A DNA stretch of 64,000 nucleotides, taken from NCBI GenBank assembly GCA_009773455.1, contig WSXU01000015.1, positions 124,001 through 188,000 on the forward strand, in the 5' to 3' direction. This document shows positions 1 through 6,751 of this stretch, piece after piece. Numbering within the stretch: position 1 is the stretch's first letter; each line of letters opens with the position of its first letter. The notes under the pieces were generated by a model, which saw nothing but the letters and a program-made list of their open reading frames with translations, searched no databases and was not told where the DNA came from. A program made the translations under genes and the position numbers. This DNA is from Bacteroidota bacterium (GTDB lineage Bacteria; Bacteroidota; Bacteroidia; Bacteroidales; Lentimicrobiaceae).

Positions 1-279
1 GAACTCACGACGCATATACCGCTCATCTTTTTCTTCATTCTTCTCTTCCTTCTCAGATGAAATGGTCAGTACATTGTTTTCAAGGTTGATCCTGAAGTCT
101 CCCTTGTCGAGGCCAGGAGCAGCAACTTCAATCCGGAATTCGTCCTTGCCTTCTATGATGTTTACTGAAGGCATATTGATACCGGTCTGAAACTCGAAAA
201 GGTTGGGAAGATAATCCCTTCCGAAAAATTCATCCACGATGCTCGGGAAGAAGTTCTTGTTTTTCAAAATTGGTAACAT
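1..279 (-). CDS. Small heat-shock protein Hsp20 (N-terminal part, cut by window edge)
   Basis: Hsp20/alpha-crystallin family holdase that keeps unfolding proteins soluble in the cytoplasm. Ninety-three codons are visible and the gene runs off the left edge. It starts MLPILKNKNFFPSIVDEF, followed by a stretch with EVAAPGLDKGDFRI, the typical opening of the crystallin beta-sandwich, and then a charged lysine/glutamate loop. The ATG (277-279) has a good Shine-Dalgarno-like GGAGGG just upstream (about 286-291), which is unusual in this window. A TGACA/TGTCA palindrome lies about 90-105 bp upstream and may be the heat-shock control site. The family call is firm; the C-terminal IxI motif lies outside the window. 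Confidence 0.9.
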   Translation of the reverse strand, partial: MLPILKNKNFFPSIVDEFFGRDYLPNLFEFQTGINMPSVNIIEGKDEFRIEVAAPGLDKGDFRINLENNVLTISSEKEEKNEEKDERYMRREF

Positions 280-365
280 GGTTTAACCCTCCATTTTTAA
301 TTGTTAAACTTAATTTTCATGTACCCCTGTTCAAATTTTATTCCGGTTATAAAAAGAGGAAAAAC

Positions 366-383
366 TGACACGTTTTTCTGTCA
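366..383. promoter_or_regulatory. Palindrome TGACA-N8-TGTCA upstream of hsp20
   Basis: Inverted repeat TGACA cgtttttc TGTCA in the gap between hsp20 (minus) and the 3' end of udk. Position and symmetry suit a stress-regulator operator. It is not the CIRCE element (TTAGCACTC-N9-GAGTGCTAA). The regulator is not identified. Confidence 0.4.
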
Positions 384-404
384 TAATGTCTGTTTATCAG
401 TGTT

Positions 405-438
405 TTATAAAAAACTAAAGCGCCAAAATGACGCTTTA
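405..438 (-). terminator. Rho-independent terminator after uridine kinase
   Basis: Read on the minus strand, TAAAGCGTC and GGCGCTTTA form a 9-bp stem (one G-T wobble) around an ATTTT loop, followed directly by AGTTTTTTAT. It lies about 45 bp past the udk stop codon in the right orientation. Confidence 0.75.
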
Positions 439-482
439 ATAAAAGACAAAATCTGATGATGGTTGGTTGTAGATTTATCTCT

Positions 483-1097
483 TCAGATCAGCTTGAGGTT
501 CATTTTGATCCTGGATGTCAGAATATCTATGGCCACATGGTTGGCACCACCCTGGGGGACAATAATATCAGCATAACGTTTTGTTGGTTCAATAAACTGA
601 AGGTGCATGGGTTTCACGTACTTCTCATAATGTTCAAGAACCTGGGAGAAAGAACGTCCGCGTTCCTCAATATCACGACGGATAATCCGCATCAGGCGGT
701 CGTCGGCATCGGCATCAACAAAAACCTTTATATCCATTCGGTCGCGAAGTCGGGGGTTCGACATGATCAGAATGCCTTCAACAATAATGACTTCCTTTGG
801 TTGAACAGGGATGGTCTCTTTGGCTCTTGCACAGGTAAGATAACTGTATATAGGCATCCCTATGGTTTCACCTTCCTTCAGGGCATCAAGGTGCCGGATC
901 AAAAGGTTAAATTCAATGGAAGACGGGTGGTCAAAGTTGATTTTTGCCCGATCCTCCGGATTCAGATGGCCATTGTCCTTGTAATAGGAGTCCTGGGGAA
1001 TGACAGCAACAGAGTCCTTGGGGAGTTTCTTGATGATCTGTTTGACAACGGTGGACTTTCCGCAGCCGGAACCTCCGGCAATTCCGATGATTAACAT
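483..1097 (-). CDS. udk: Uridine kinase
   Basis: Cytoplasmic pyrimidine salvage enzyme that phosphorylates uridine and cytidine to UMP and CMP with ATP or GTP. The 204-residue protein has the P-loop GGSGCGKS at residues 8-15, an early QDSYYKD stretch typical of uridine kinases, the FDHP nucleoside-binding segment around residues 55-58, and a lid region with RRDIEERGRS. Length matches the family (about 205-215). It is single-cistron with its own terminator. The four-helix bundle cassette sits immediately upstream, between it and the methylmalonyl-CoA decarboxylase operon. Confidence 0.95.
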   Translation of the reverse strand: MLIIGIAGGSGCGKSTVVKQIIKKLPKDSVAVIPQDSYYKDNGHLNPEDRAKINFDHPSSIEFNLLIRHLDALKEGETIGMPIYSYLTCARAKETIPVQPKEVIIVEGILIMSNPRLRDRMDIKVFVDADADDRLMRIIRRDIEERGRSFSQVLEHYEKYVKPMHLQFIEPTKRYADIIVPQGGANHVAIDILTSRIKMNLKLI

Positions 1098-1140
1098 GTT
1101 CGACTATTTGGATATCCGGGTAAAATTAGTAAATTTTGAG

Positions 1141-1166
1141 TATTGGAAGGATGCAATGATGGAATA
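1141..1166 (+). repeat. Left arm of cassette 1
   Basis: Reads TATTGGAAGGATG then CAATGATGGAATA; inverted partner of 1754-1788. Its end also forms a local hairpin with 1177-1186 (AATGATGGAA / TTCCATCATT). Confidence 0.6.
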
Positions 1167-1309
1167 ATGAGGCTTCTTCCATCATTATCCCGGTTAGAAC
1201 CGGAAATATGGCCTTAAGGTAATTAATGCCGATCGAAAATTTGAGTAATGTTGGGCTGACTTCCAACTCTCCACCCTTCAAAAATTAAAGCATTTCAATA
1301 CTTCAAACT

Positions 1310-1714
1310 TCACAATTGGTCATCCCAGGTTCCGTTTTTCAACTTAACCTGTAGAGACTTAATTAATTGTATAAGTTCATTTTCAGTTTTGTAATGTAGT
1401 TCATCCATTTCCTCAAAGGATTTCTCAGAAATCTGTCCAGCCTTTAAAAAACTTGTAATACACGAACAAAACTCCCCGGAAGAACCAAGTGCAATGTTGC
1501 AAAAATGAAGATATTCCTTAATGCTTTTCCTGCAATAACCTTCAGCAATATTCCTACTGATGCTATGGGCAGAATCAATGCAATTTGAAGCGGTTTTCTT
1601 AAGTTCCCATGGGAAATTCATTAATTCATTGCAGGCAAGAATATATAAATCAACAGCATCCAGCCATACCCTGAGTTGTTTAAAACCACGGTTAATGTTT
1701 TTTCTTTCTGTCAT
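1310..1714 (-). CDS. Four-helix bundle protein (23S rRNA intervening-sequence protein family)
   Basis: 134-residue, all-helical small protein of the family named after ORFs in 23S rRNA intervening sequences (S23/IVP, TIGR02436). Family marks are the opening FKQLRVWLDAVDLY, the central SAHSISRNIAEGYCRKS (compare the usual 'S.P.NIAEG..R' core), then LHFCNIALGSSGEF, and a final long amphipathic helix. There is no signal peptide or membrane segment. The molecular function of the family is unknown. It is the only ORF between udk and mmdB and is flanked by inverted word repeats. No rRNA gene is nearby, so this is a free-standing copy. Confidence 0.85.
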   Translation of the reverse strand: MTERKNINRGFKQLRVWLDAVDLYILACNELMNFPWELKKTASNCIDSAHSISRNIAEGYCRKSIKEYLHFCNIALGSSGEFCSCITSFLKAGQISEKSFEEMDELHYKTENELIQLIKSLQVKLKNGTWDDQL

Positions 1715-1753
1715 GTATGGATTTATAATGTCTGGAACTAGCTACAACAAAAC

Positions 1754-1788
1754 ATATTCCATCATTCCAATATTCCATTCTTCCATTA
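1754..1788 (-). repeat. Right arm of cassette 1
   Basis: Tandem ATTCCA/TTCCAT words running into the mmdB stop codon; on the minus strand TGGAATATTGGAATGATGG, complementary to 1141-1166. Confidence 0.6.
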
Positions 1789-2949
1789 CGCAAGAAATCC
1801 CAGCAGGATACCGGCGGCAACAGCGCTGCCAATTACCCCGGCTACGTTGGGGCCCATGGCGTGCATCAACAGGTGGTTGGTTTTATCGTATTCAAGTCCT
1901 ACTATCTGCGAAACACGGGCACTGTCAGGAACTGCTGAAACTCCGGCATTCCCGATCAACGGGTTCATTTTGTTGCCTTCCTTCAGGAACAGATTAAGTA
2001 TCTTGACAAACATAACACCTCCAAAGGTAGCAATCACAAACGAAGCGGCTCCAAGGGCAAAGATACCGACAGACTTTGCCGTCAGAAAAGTGGTCGCCTG
2101 TGTTGATGCTCCGACAGTAAGGCCGATCAGAATGGTAACAATATCGATCAGGGGACCTTTTGCGGTATCAGCAAGGCGCTTGGTTACACCACTCTCTTTG
2201 AGCAGGTTCCCAAAGAAAAGCATGCCGAGAAGGGATAAACCAGAAGGCACGATGAAGGTTGTAAGCAACATCCCAATGATCGGGAACAGTACCTTTTCCG
2301 TCTTCGATACAGCGCGGGGAGGCTTCATCCGGATAACGCGCTCTTTGGATGTAGTGAGCAAACGCATTACCGGTGGCTGGATCACAGGCACGAGCGCCAT
2401 ATATGAATAAGCTGAAATAGCAATTGCCCCGAGAAGTTCAGGTGCCAGCTTTGATGACAGGAAAATGGCTGTGGGTCCGTCGGCTCCACCGATAATACCA
2501 ATGGCCCCCGCTTCTGAAGGTGTAAACCCCAGTAATAAAGCAATGCCATAGGCACCAAAGATTCCAAGTTGTGCTGCCGCTCCGATAAGCATTAATTTTG
2601 GGTTTGAAATGAGGGCAGAGAAATCGGTCATTGCCCCGATCCCAAGAAAAATCAATGGCGGATAAATACCTTGTAAAACACCGAAATACAGATAGTTTAA
2701 TACACTTCCTGATTCATAAATACCAATCTGTAACCCCGGCGTGAAAGGGATATTGCCGACCAGAATTCCGAATCCAATAGGCACAAGTAAAAGTGGTTCA
2801 TATTCCTTGGTAATAGCCAGGTATATAAAACTGAGCCCGACACAAATCATAACAAAGTGCCCCAATGTAAAATTGGCAAAAGCGGTATAGGAAAAGAACT
2901 GATTTAAGTGCTCTCCGATAAAGGTTAAAAAGGTTCCAGAATGTTCCAT
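1786..2949 (-). CDS. mmdB: Na+-translocating methylmalonyl-CoA/oxaloacetate decarboxylase, beta subunit
   Basis: Integral membrane subunit that couples decarboxylation of carboxybiotin to export of Na+. The 387-residue protein is highly hydrophobic with about ten membrane spans. It shows the family stretches GIYPPLIFLGIGAMTDF and IGIIGGADGPTAIF, the latter with the conserved Asp of the sodium path, and a late PLIGNAGVSAVPDSAR segment. Length is usual for OadB/MmdB (370-430). Only 2 bp separate it from the biotin carrier gene upstream. It is the last gene of the operon mce-mmdA-mmdD-mmdC-mmdB. Neighbouring mce and mmdA favour methylmalonyl-CoA over oxaloacetate as substrate. Confidence 0.93.
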   Translation of the reverse strand: MEHSGTFLTFIGEHLNQFFSYTAFANFTLGHFVMICVGLSFIYLAITKEYEPLLLVPIGFGILVGNIPFTPGLQIGIYESGSVLNYLYFGVLQGIYPPLIFLGIGAMTDFSALISNPKLMLIGAAAQLGIFGAYGIALLLGFTPSEAGAIGIIGGADGPTAIFLSSKLAPELLGAIAISAYSYMALVPVIQPPVMRLLTTSKERVIRMKPPRAVSKTEKVLFPIIGMLLTTFIVPSGLSLLGMLFFGNLLKESGVTKRLADTAKGPLIDIVTILIGLTVGASTQATTFLTAKSVGIFALGAASFVIATFGGVMFVKILNLFLKEGNKMNPLIGNAGVSAVPDSARVSQIVGLEYDKTNHLLMHAMGPNVAGVIGSAVAAGILLGFLA

Positions 2950-2951
2950 TG

Positions 2952-3395
2952 CTACTCTCCGATTACTATAAGTACATCACCCTCCATTACAGAATCACCC
3001 TTACTTACTTTCAGGGTCACAATTTTACCTTCCTTATCAGCATTAATGTTATTTTCCATCTTCATGGCTTCAAGGGTAAGGAGTTTCTGACCTACTTTTA
3101 CAGAATCTCCTTCACGAACATGAATATCTAGAATAACTCCCGGCAGCGGAGATTTAATACTACCGGTGCCTTTTGGCGCACTCGGGCTGGCAGTTTTGGC
3201 AATACTGGGTTCTGAGTCAGTTGAAGGAACACTGACAGACCTTACGAGTTTCGGGGTTTTGGTTGTTTGCATTGTTTTATCAACTTCAACCTTGTAAACG
3301 GTGCCATTTACATCAACTTCAGCAATATTATCGTCGATATTCTGGATATCAACCTCATAGATGTTGCCGTTTATAGTAAACTTAAATTTTTTCAT
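2952..3395 (-). CDS. mmdC: Biotin carrier subunit of methylmalonyl-CoA decarboxylase
   Basis: Carries the carboxyl group on biotin from the carboxyltransferase (MmdA) to the membrane pump (MmdB). The 147-residue protein has an N-terminal beta module (KFKFTINGNIYEVDI), a Ser/Pro/Ala-rich flexible linker (about 55-78), and a C-terminal biotinyl domain with EAMKMENN, in which the Lys is the biotinylation site (about residue 112). It ends at VLIVIGE. It lies between the OadG-type subunit and mmdB in a tight operon. Confidence 0.93.
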   Translation of the reverse strand: MKKFKFTINGNIYEVDIQNIDDNIAEVDVNGTVYKVEVDKTMQTTKTPKLVRSVSVPSTDSEPSIAKTASPSAPKGTGSIKSPLPGVILDIHVREGDSVKVGQKLLTLEAMKMENNINADKEGKIVTLKVSKGDSVMEGDVLIVIGE

Positions 3396-3455
3396 TTTTA
3401 ATGCTTTAAATCGTTCATTAAACTTTTATCTCTTTCCTGTTAAACAGAATCAACC

Positions 3456-4349
3456 TTATCTGGGAGAATTCCGTAAACCATATATCTTTGAACTCCACGG
3501 AGAATACGTACGGGCCACCTTTTTAATCGTAAGCACAGCTTCTTCATGATCGTGAAGCTGATGTATGTATAGGTGCATAGCCAGGGCAATGGCTGCATTT
3601 ACCTCACCCGAGAGCTCTTCAACCTGAATGGCAGGCTTAACAACCTGTTCCTTTCGGCTGAAAATCTTTCTCAAATTAATGCTGTACAATACCTTTGTGT
3701 TTCTGAACACCAGGTAAAGTAACATCAGGGCAATAAAAACCACCGACATGGCAATGATTGCCATTCCTATACCATATGGGTCCATTTTTACAAAATTTTC
3801 TCCGGCAGTAACCACAACCCCGGTATAATTATTTGCTTTGGGCGTCGTCTTTTCCAGAAAACCGAACACGGAAGAGCCGTCCTTCAACCTTCCGTAAGAA
3901 ACATCATGTTTCTGAGAAGGGAATTTTATCGCATCGATCATGGTTTTGCCATTGCCTTCGAATAATGCCAGATAGTTTGATTCTTCAAGGTCAAAATTCA
4001 AATGAAGAATACCCCTGGTAGTATAATTATCAGCAAAAAAGACCAGATAATTCCTGGGGGCTATTTTTGTGATCGGATCACCTTTGGGTATATAATACTT
4101 GGTCGGATTGGCAGGATCGTTTGTAAGGTAGGACCCTCCGATATCAACCGTATTGTATGCTGAATTAAATATCTCGATCCAACTGCTGTGCCGGCCATAG
4201 TCATCTACATAATTCGAATCATTTAAAACCAATATCTCATTGATTCTAAGGTCCTGCGTACTCTGTGAATAACAACTGCCGGCAAAAAACACCAGCGCAA
4301 GTGTCACCAGGATGCTGGATATACTGATTGTTTTTATGATTTTTGCCAT
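3456..4349 (-). CDS. Lamin-tail domain protein fused to OadG-type gamma subunit
   Basis: 297 residues. N-terminal signal segment to about residue 28 (...FFAGSCYSQS), then a lamin-tail-like (LTD) domain from about 33 to 165 (LRINEILVLNDSNYVDDYG, SSWIEIFNSAYNTVDIGG). A single membrane helix follows at about 193-215 (MAIIAMSVVFIALMLLYLVF), then a basic cytoplasmic tail ending near an HDHEEAVLTIKKV segment. The membrane helix and tail are in the position and style of OadG, the small subunit that anchors the decarboxylase complex. The LTD domain would face the periplasm. Placement between mmdA and mmdC supports an assembly or anchoring role. The OadG part is inferred from topology and context; the LTD is clear. 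Confidence 0.75.
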   Translation of the reverse strand: MAKIIKTISISSILVTLALVFFAGSCYSQSTQDLRINEILVLNDSNYVDDYGRHSSWIEIFNSAYNTVDIGGSYLTNDPANPTKYYIPKGDPITKIAPRNYLVFFADNYTTRGILHLNFDLEESNYLALFEGNGKTMIDAIKFPSQKHDVSYGRLKDGSSVFGFLEKTTPKANNYTGVVVTAGENFVKMDPYGIGMAIIAMSVVFIALMLLYLVFRNTKVLYSINLRKIFSRKEQVVKPAIQVEELSGEVNAAIALAMHLYIHQLHDHEEAVLTIKKVARTYSPWSSKIYGLRNSPR

Positions 4350-4359
4350 GACTGCCGGA

Positions 4360-5919
4360 TTATAAAGGTAAGTTTGAATGTTTCTTCGGAGGATTCACAT
4401 CCTTTTTGGTAGCCAAAGCCTGGAGCGCCCTGATTACACGGAAACGGGTATTACGGGGTTCGATTACATCGTCTATGTAACCATATTTCGCTGCATTGTA
4501 TGGGTTGGCGAACTTATCCTTGTATTCATCCTCACTTTTGCGCACAAAATCTTCCCGCTCCTGAGGATCGGTGAATTCAGCCAGTTTTTTATTCTGTAAA
4601 ACCTCGATGGCACCCTTTGGTCCCATTACCGCAATCTCAGCGCCAGGCCATGCATAGTTGATGTCTCCGCGCAGGTGTTTCGAACTCATTACACAATAAG
4701 CCCCGCCATAAGCCTTGCGCAACACAACGGTAACCTTGGGAACGGTTGCTTCGCCATAGGCGTAAAGCAGTTTTGCACCATGAATAATGATTCCCCCGTA
4801 TTCCTGGGCAGTTCCCGGCAGAAAACCCGGAACATCCACCAGGGTAAGGATGGGGATATTGAATGCATCACAGAACCTTACAAACCTTGCAGCCTTGCGC
4901 GATGCATTGATGTCAAGAACACCTGCCAGATAGTTTGGCTGGTTGGCTACAATACCAACGGTCATCCCATTGAACCTGGCATAACCGGTTACGATATTCG
5001 GTGCATAATGCCGCTGGATTTCAAGAAATTCACTGTAATCCACGATTGAATGGATCACATCCTTTACATCATAAGGTTTGTTCGGGTTATCAGGGATAAT
5101 ATAGTTCAAAGATTCCTCCAGCCTGTCGATCGGGTCGGTACAAGGGGCCAGAGGGGGGTCTTCAAGGTTGTTCTGCGGCAGGTAGCTGATGAGTTTCCTG
5201 ATCAGGGCAATGCCTTCCTTCTCGTCATCCGCCACAAAGTGAGAAATACCTGACTTTGACCCATGTACCATGGCTCCACCGAGTTCTTCTTCAGTTACAA
5301 TCTCACCGGTAACTGTCTTCACTACCTTCGGCCCGGTAACAAACATATTGCTGGTACCTTTGCTCATTACGATGAAATCGGTGAGGGCCGGAGAATAAAC
5401 AGCCCCTCCGGCACAGGGACCAAAGATGGCTGAAATCTGCGGAATCACTCCGGAAGCAAGGATATTACGCTCAAAAATTTCGGCATATCCTGCAAGACTG
5501 TTTACGCCCTCCTGAATTCTTGCGCCTCCTGAATCGTTGATGCCAATCACCGGTGCACCAACCTTCATTGCCTGATCCATCACCTTACAGATTTTATTGG
5601 CAAAGGTTTCTGACAAGGAACCACCAAATACGGTGAAATCCTGAGAGAAAACGTAAACCACTCGCCCGTCAATGGTGCCATGGCCGGTTACAACACCATC
5701 CGAAAGAAATTCCTGTTTCTCAATACCGAAATTTGTGCAACGGTGGGTTACAAACATATCGAACTCTTCAAAGCTGCCTTCGTCAAGCAGCATATCGATG
5801 CGTTCACGGGCCGTAAGTTTGCCCTTGGCATGTTGCGCATCAATCCTTTTTTGTCCGCCACCCAGTTTGGCAAGTTCTCTTTTGTCGAGAAGTTCTTTAA
5901 TCTTGTCTTCGAAAGCCAT
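4360..5919 (-). CDS. mmdA: Methylmalonyl-CoA decarboxylase alpha subunit (carboxyltransferase)
   Basis: Moves the carboxyl group from (S)-methylmalonyl-CoA to biotin, giving propionyl-CoA. The 519-residue protein is a two-domain crotonase-fold carboxyltransferase of the propionyl-CoA carboxylase beta type. It has [19 protein letters not shown] near the N-terminus, the first oxyanion region [10 protein letters not shown], the [16 protein letters not shown] stretch, and a C-terminal half with [16 protein letters not shown] and the conserved [10 protein letters not shown] segment. Length is standard. mce, 85 bp upstream, supplies the correct epimer. A propionyl-CoA carboxylase beta role is possible in reverse, but the co-encoded membrane pump favours decarboxylation. 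Confidence 0.94.
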   Translation of the reverse strand: MAFEDKIKELLDKRELAKLGGGQKRIDAQHAKGKLTARERIDMLLDEGSFEEFDMFVTHRCTNFGIEKQEFLSDGVVTGHGTIDGRVVYVFSQDFTVFGGSLSETFANKICKVMDQAMKVGAPVIGINDSGGARIQEGVNSLAGYAEIFERNILASGVIPQISAIFGPCAGGAVYSPALTDFIVMSKGTSNMFVTGPKVVKTVTGEIVTEEELGGAMVHGSKSGISHFVADDEKEGIALIRKLISYLPQNNLEDPPLAPCTDPIDRLEESLNYIIPDNPNKPYDVKDVIHSIVDYSEFLEIQRHYAPNIVTGYARFNGMTVGIVANQPNYLAGVLDINASRKAARFVRFCDAFNIPILTLVDVPGFLPGTAQEYGGIIIHGAKLLYAYGEATVPKVTVVLRKAYGGAYCVMSSKHLRGDINYAWPGAEIAVMGPKGAIEVLQNKKLAEFTDPQEREDFVRKSEDEYKDKFANPYNAAKYGYIDDVIEPRNTRFRVIRALQALATKKDVNPPKKHSNLPL

Positions 5920-6004
5920 CTGACTTTTTGTTTTTGTGCGATAAACAATAAGCCCTTTCGGGCTCAGAGTTATTTTTCGCGTTGGTTATTTATAATGTAG
6001 TTGT

Positions 6005-6415
6005 CTATTTGCTCTTATTTTCACAGAATTCTGTCAATACACCAAAGGTAGATTTGGGATGAAGAAAGGCAATGTGAAGCCCCTCCGCCCCTTTCCGGGG
6101 TTGTTGGTCAATCAGTTGTATCCCCTTTTCAGCCGTTTCTTTCAGGGCATCTTCAAGATTCTCCACTGCAAAAGCCATATGATGGATGCCCTCTCCCTTT
6201 TTTTCGAGGAATTTCCCGATCGGACCTTCAGGATCGGTTGACTCGAGAAGTTCGATTTTCGTCTGGCCAACCATGAAAAAGGCAGTCTTAACACGCTGAT
6301 CCTTAACTTCCTCAACGGCATAACATTTTAATCCAAGAACTTTCTCATAATATGGTATGCTTTCATCCAGGCTTTTAACGGCGATGCCAATGTGTTCAAT
6401 ATGTGTAGGTTTCAT
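6005..6415 (-). CDS. mce: Methylmalonyl-CoA epimerase
   Basis: Interconverts (R)- and (S)-methylmalonyl-CoA, linking methylmalonyl-CoA mutase to the decarboxylase. It is a 136-residue vicinal-oxygen-chelate protein with two beta-alpha-beta-beta-beta units. Metal ligands are visible in HIEHIGIAVKSLDESIPYYE (N-terminal His), GIHHMAFAVENLEDAL (second His) and GVLTEFCE (C-terminal Glu). It is first in the operon. With the four genes below it forms the last steps of the succinate-to-propionate pathway. The mutase is not in the window. Confidence 0.95.
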   Translation of the reverse strand: MKPTHIEHIGIAVKSLDESIPYYEKVLGLKCYAVEEVKDQRVKTAFFMVGQTKIELLESTDPEGPIGKFLEKKGEGIHHMAFAVENLEDALKETAEKGIQLIDQQPRKGAEGLHIAFLHPKSTFGVLTEFCENKSK

Positions 6416-6517
6416 GAAAAATAATTTAATGCTGTATTTATAATTGGTTTTAAATCCGGTCCTTAATTATCATCTGATTCACGGCAAATACATCATTCCC
6501 CGGTGTCAAATTTCCGG

Positions 6518-6525
6518 CAAAAGTA
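6518..6525 (-). promoter_or_regulatory. Promoter -7 element for the mce-mmd operon
   Basis: Minus strand TACTTTTG matches the Bacteroidota -7 consensus TAnnTTTG about 100 bp upstream of the mce ATG. No clean TTTG -33 box was found at the right distance. Confidence 0.4.
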
Positions 6526-6694
6526 TACACTAATTTGTTCGTATTAAAGGATTTTAATGAATTTATCCAAAAGTTAACAATATATAATCAGTCTAATTAA
6601 AATTTTGATTTTCACATACATACAACTACATATATACTTGTTGCTATATTAATAATGCCCGTGGAAAGAAGCAGTACTTCAGCTCAATGAATAA

Positions 6695-6729
6695 TGCTGC
6701 AGAGTCCCAAAAAACAAGACTCTGCAGCA
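6695..6729 (-). terminator. Hairpin after the VIT-vWA-TonB gene
   Basis: TGCTGCAGAGTC and GACTCTGCAGCA form a perfect 12-bp stem with an 11-nt loop, 22 bp past the stop codon. The following minus-strand sequence (ATTATTCATTG) is only weakly T-rich, so it may act as a 3' stabilising hairpin rather than a strict terminator. Confidence 0.55.
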
Positions 6730-6751
6730 ATAAACATTTAACCGGTGATGA

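Larger units (their letters stand above)
1141..1788 (-). other. Putative inverted-arm cassette 1 carrying a four-helix bundle ORF
   Basis: Left arm 1141-1166 and right arm 1754-1788 are built from the words TGGAA/TGATGGAATA and are complementary to each other. Against the reverse complement of the right arm, about 23 of 26 left-arm bases match, with one 8-nt TATTGGAA word extra on the right. The right arm overlaps the mmdB stop codon (1786-1788). The single ORF inside (1310-1714) is transcribed in the same direction as both neighbours. No transposase is present. It is called a cassette because three more of the same design occur at 50.0, 52.5 and 54.2 kb. Mobility is an inference. Confidence 0.5.
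6416..6751. other. Intergenic region between mce and the VIT-vWA gene
   Basis: 336 bp, AT-rich. It holds a minus-strand promoter-like TACTTTTG for the mmd operon at 6518-6525 and a 12-bp-stem hairpin at 6695-6729 past the end of the VIT-vWA gene. No convincing ORF or RNA gene was seen. Confidence 0.6.

Noticed and set aside
456-1094. Long plus-strand ORF opposite uridine kinase
   Set aside because: It mirrors the udk gene, has no recognisable domain, and udk is a full-length match to its family.
1310-1714. Four-helix bundle gene as part of an rRNA intervening sequence
   Set aside because: No 23S rRNA sequence is present anywhere near it; the copies lie between protein genes.
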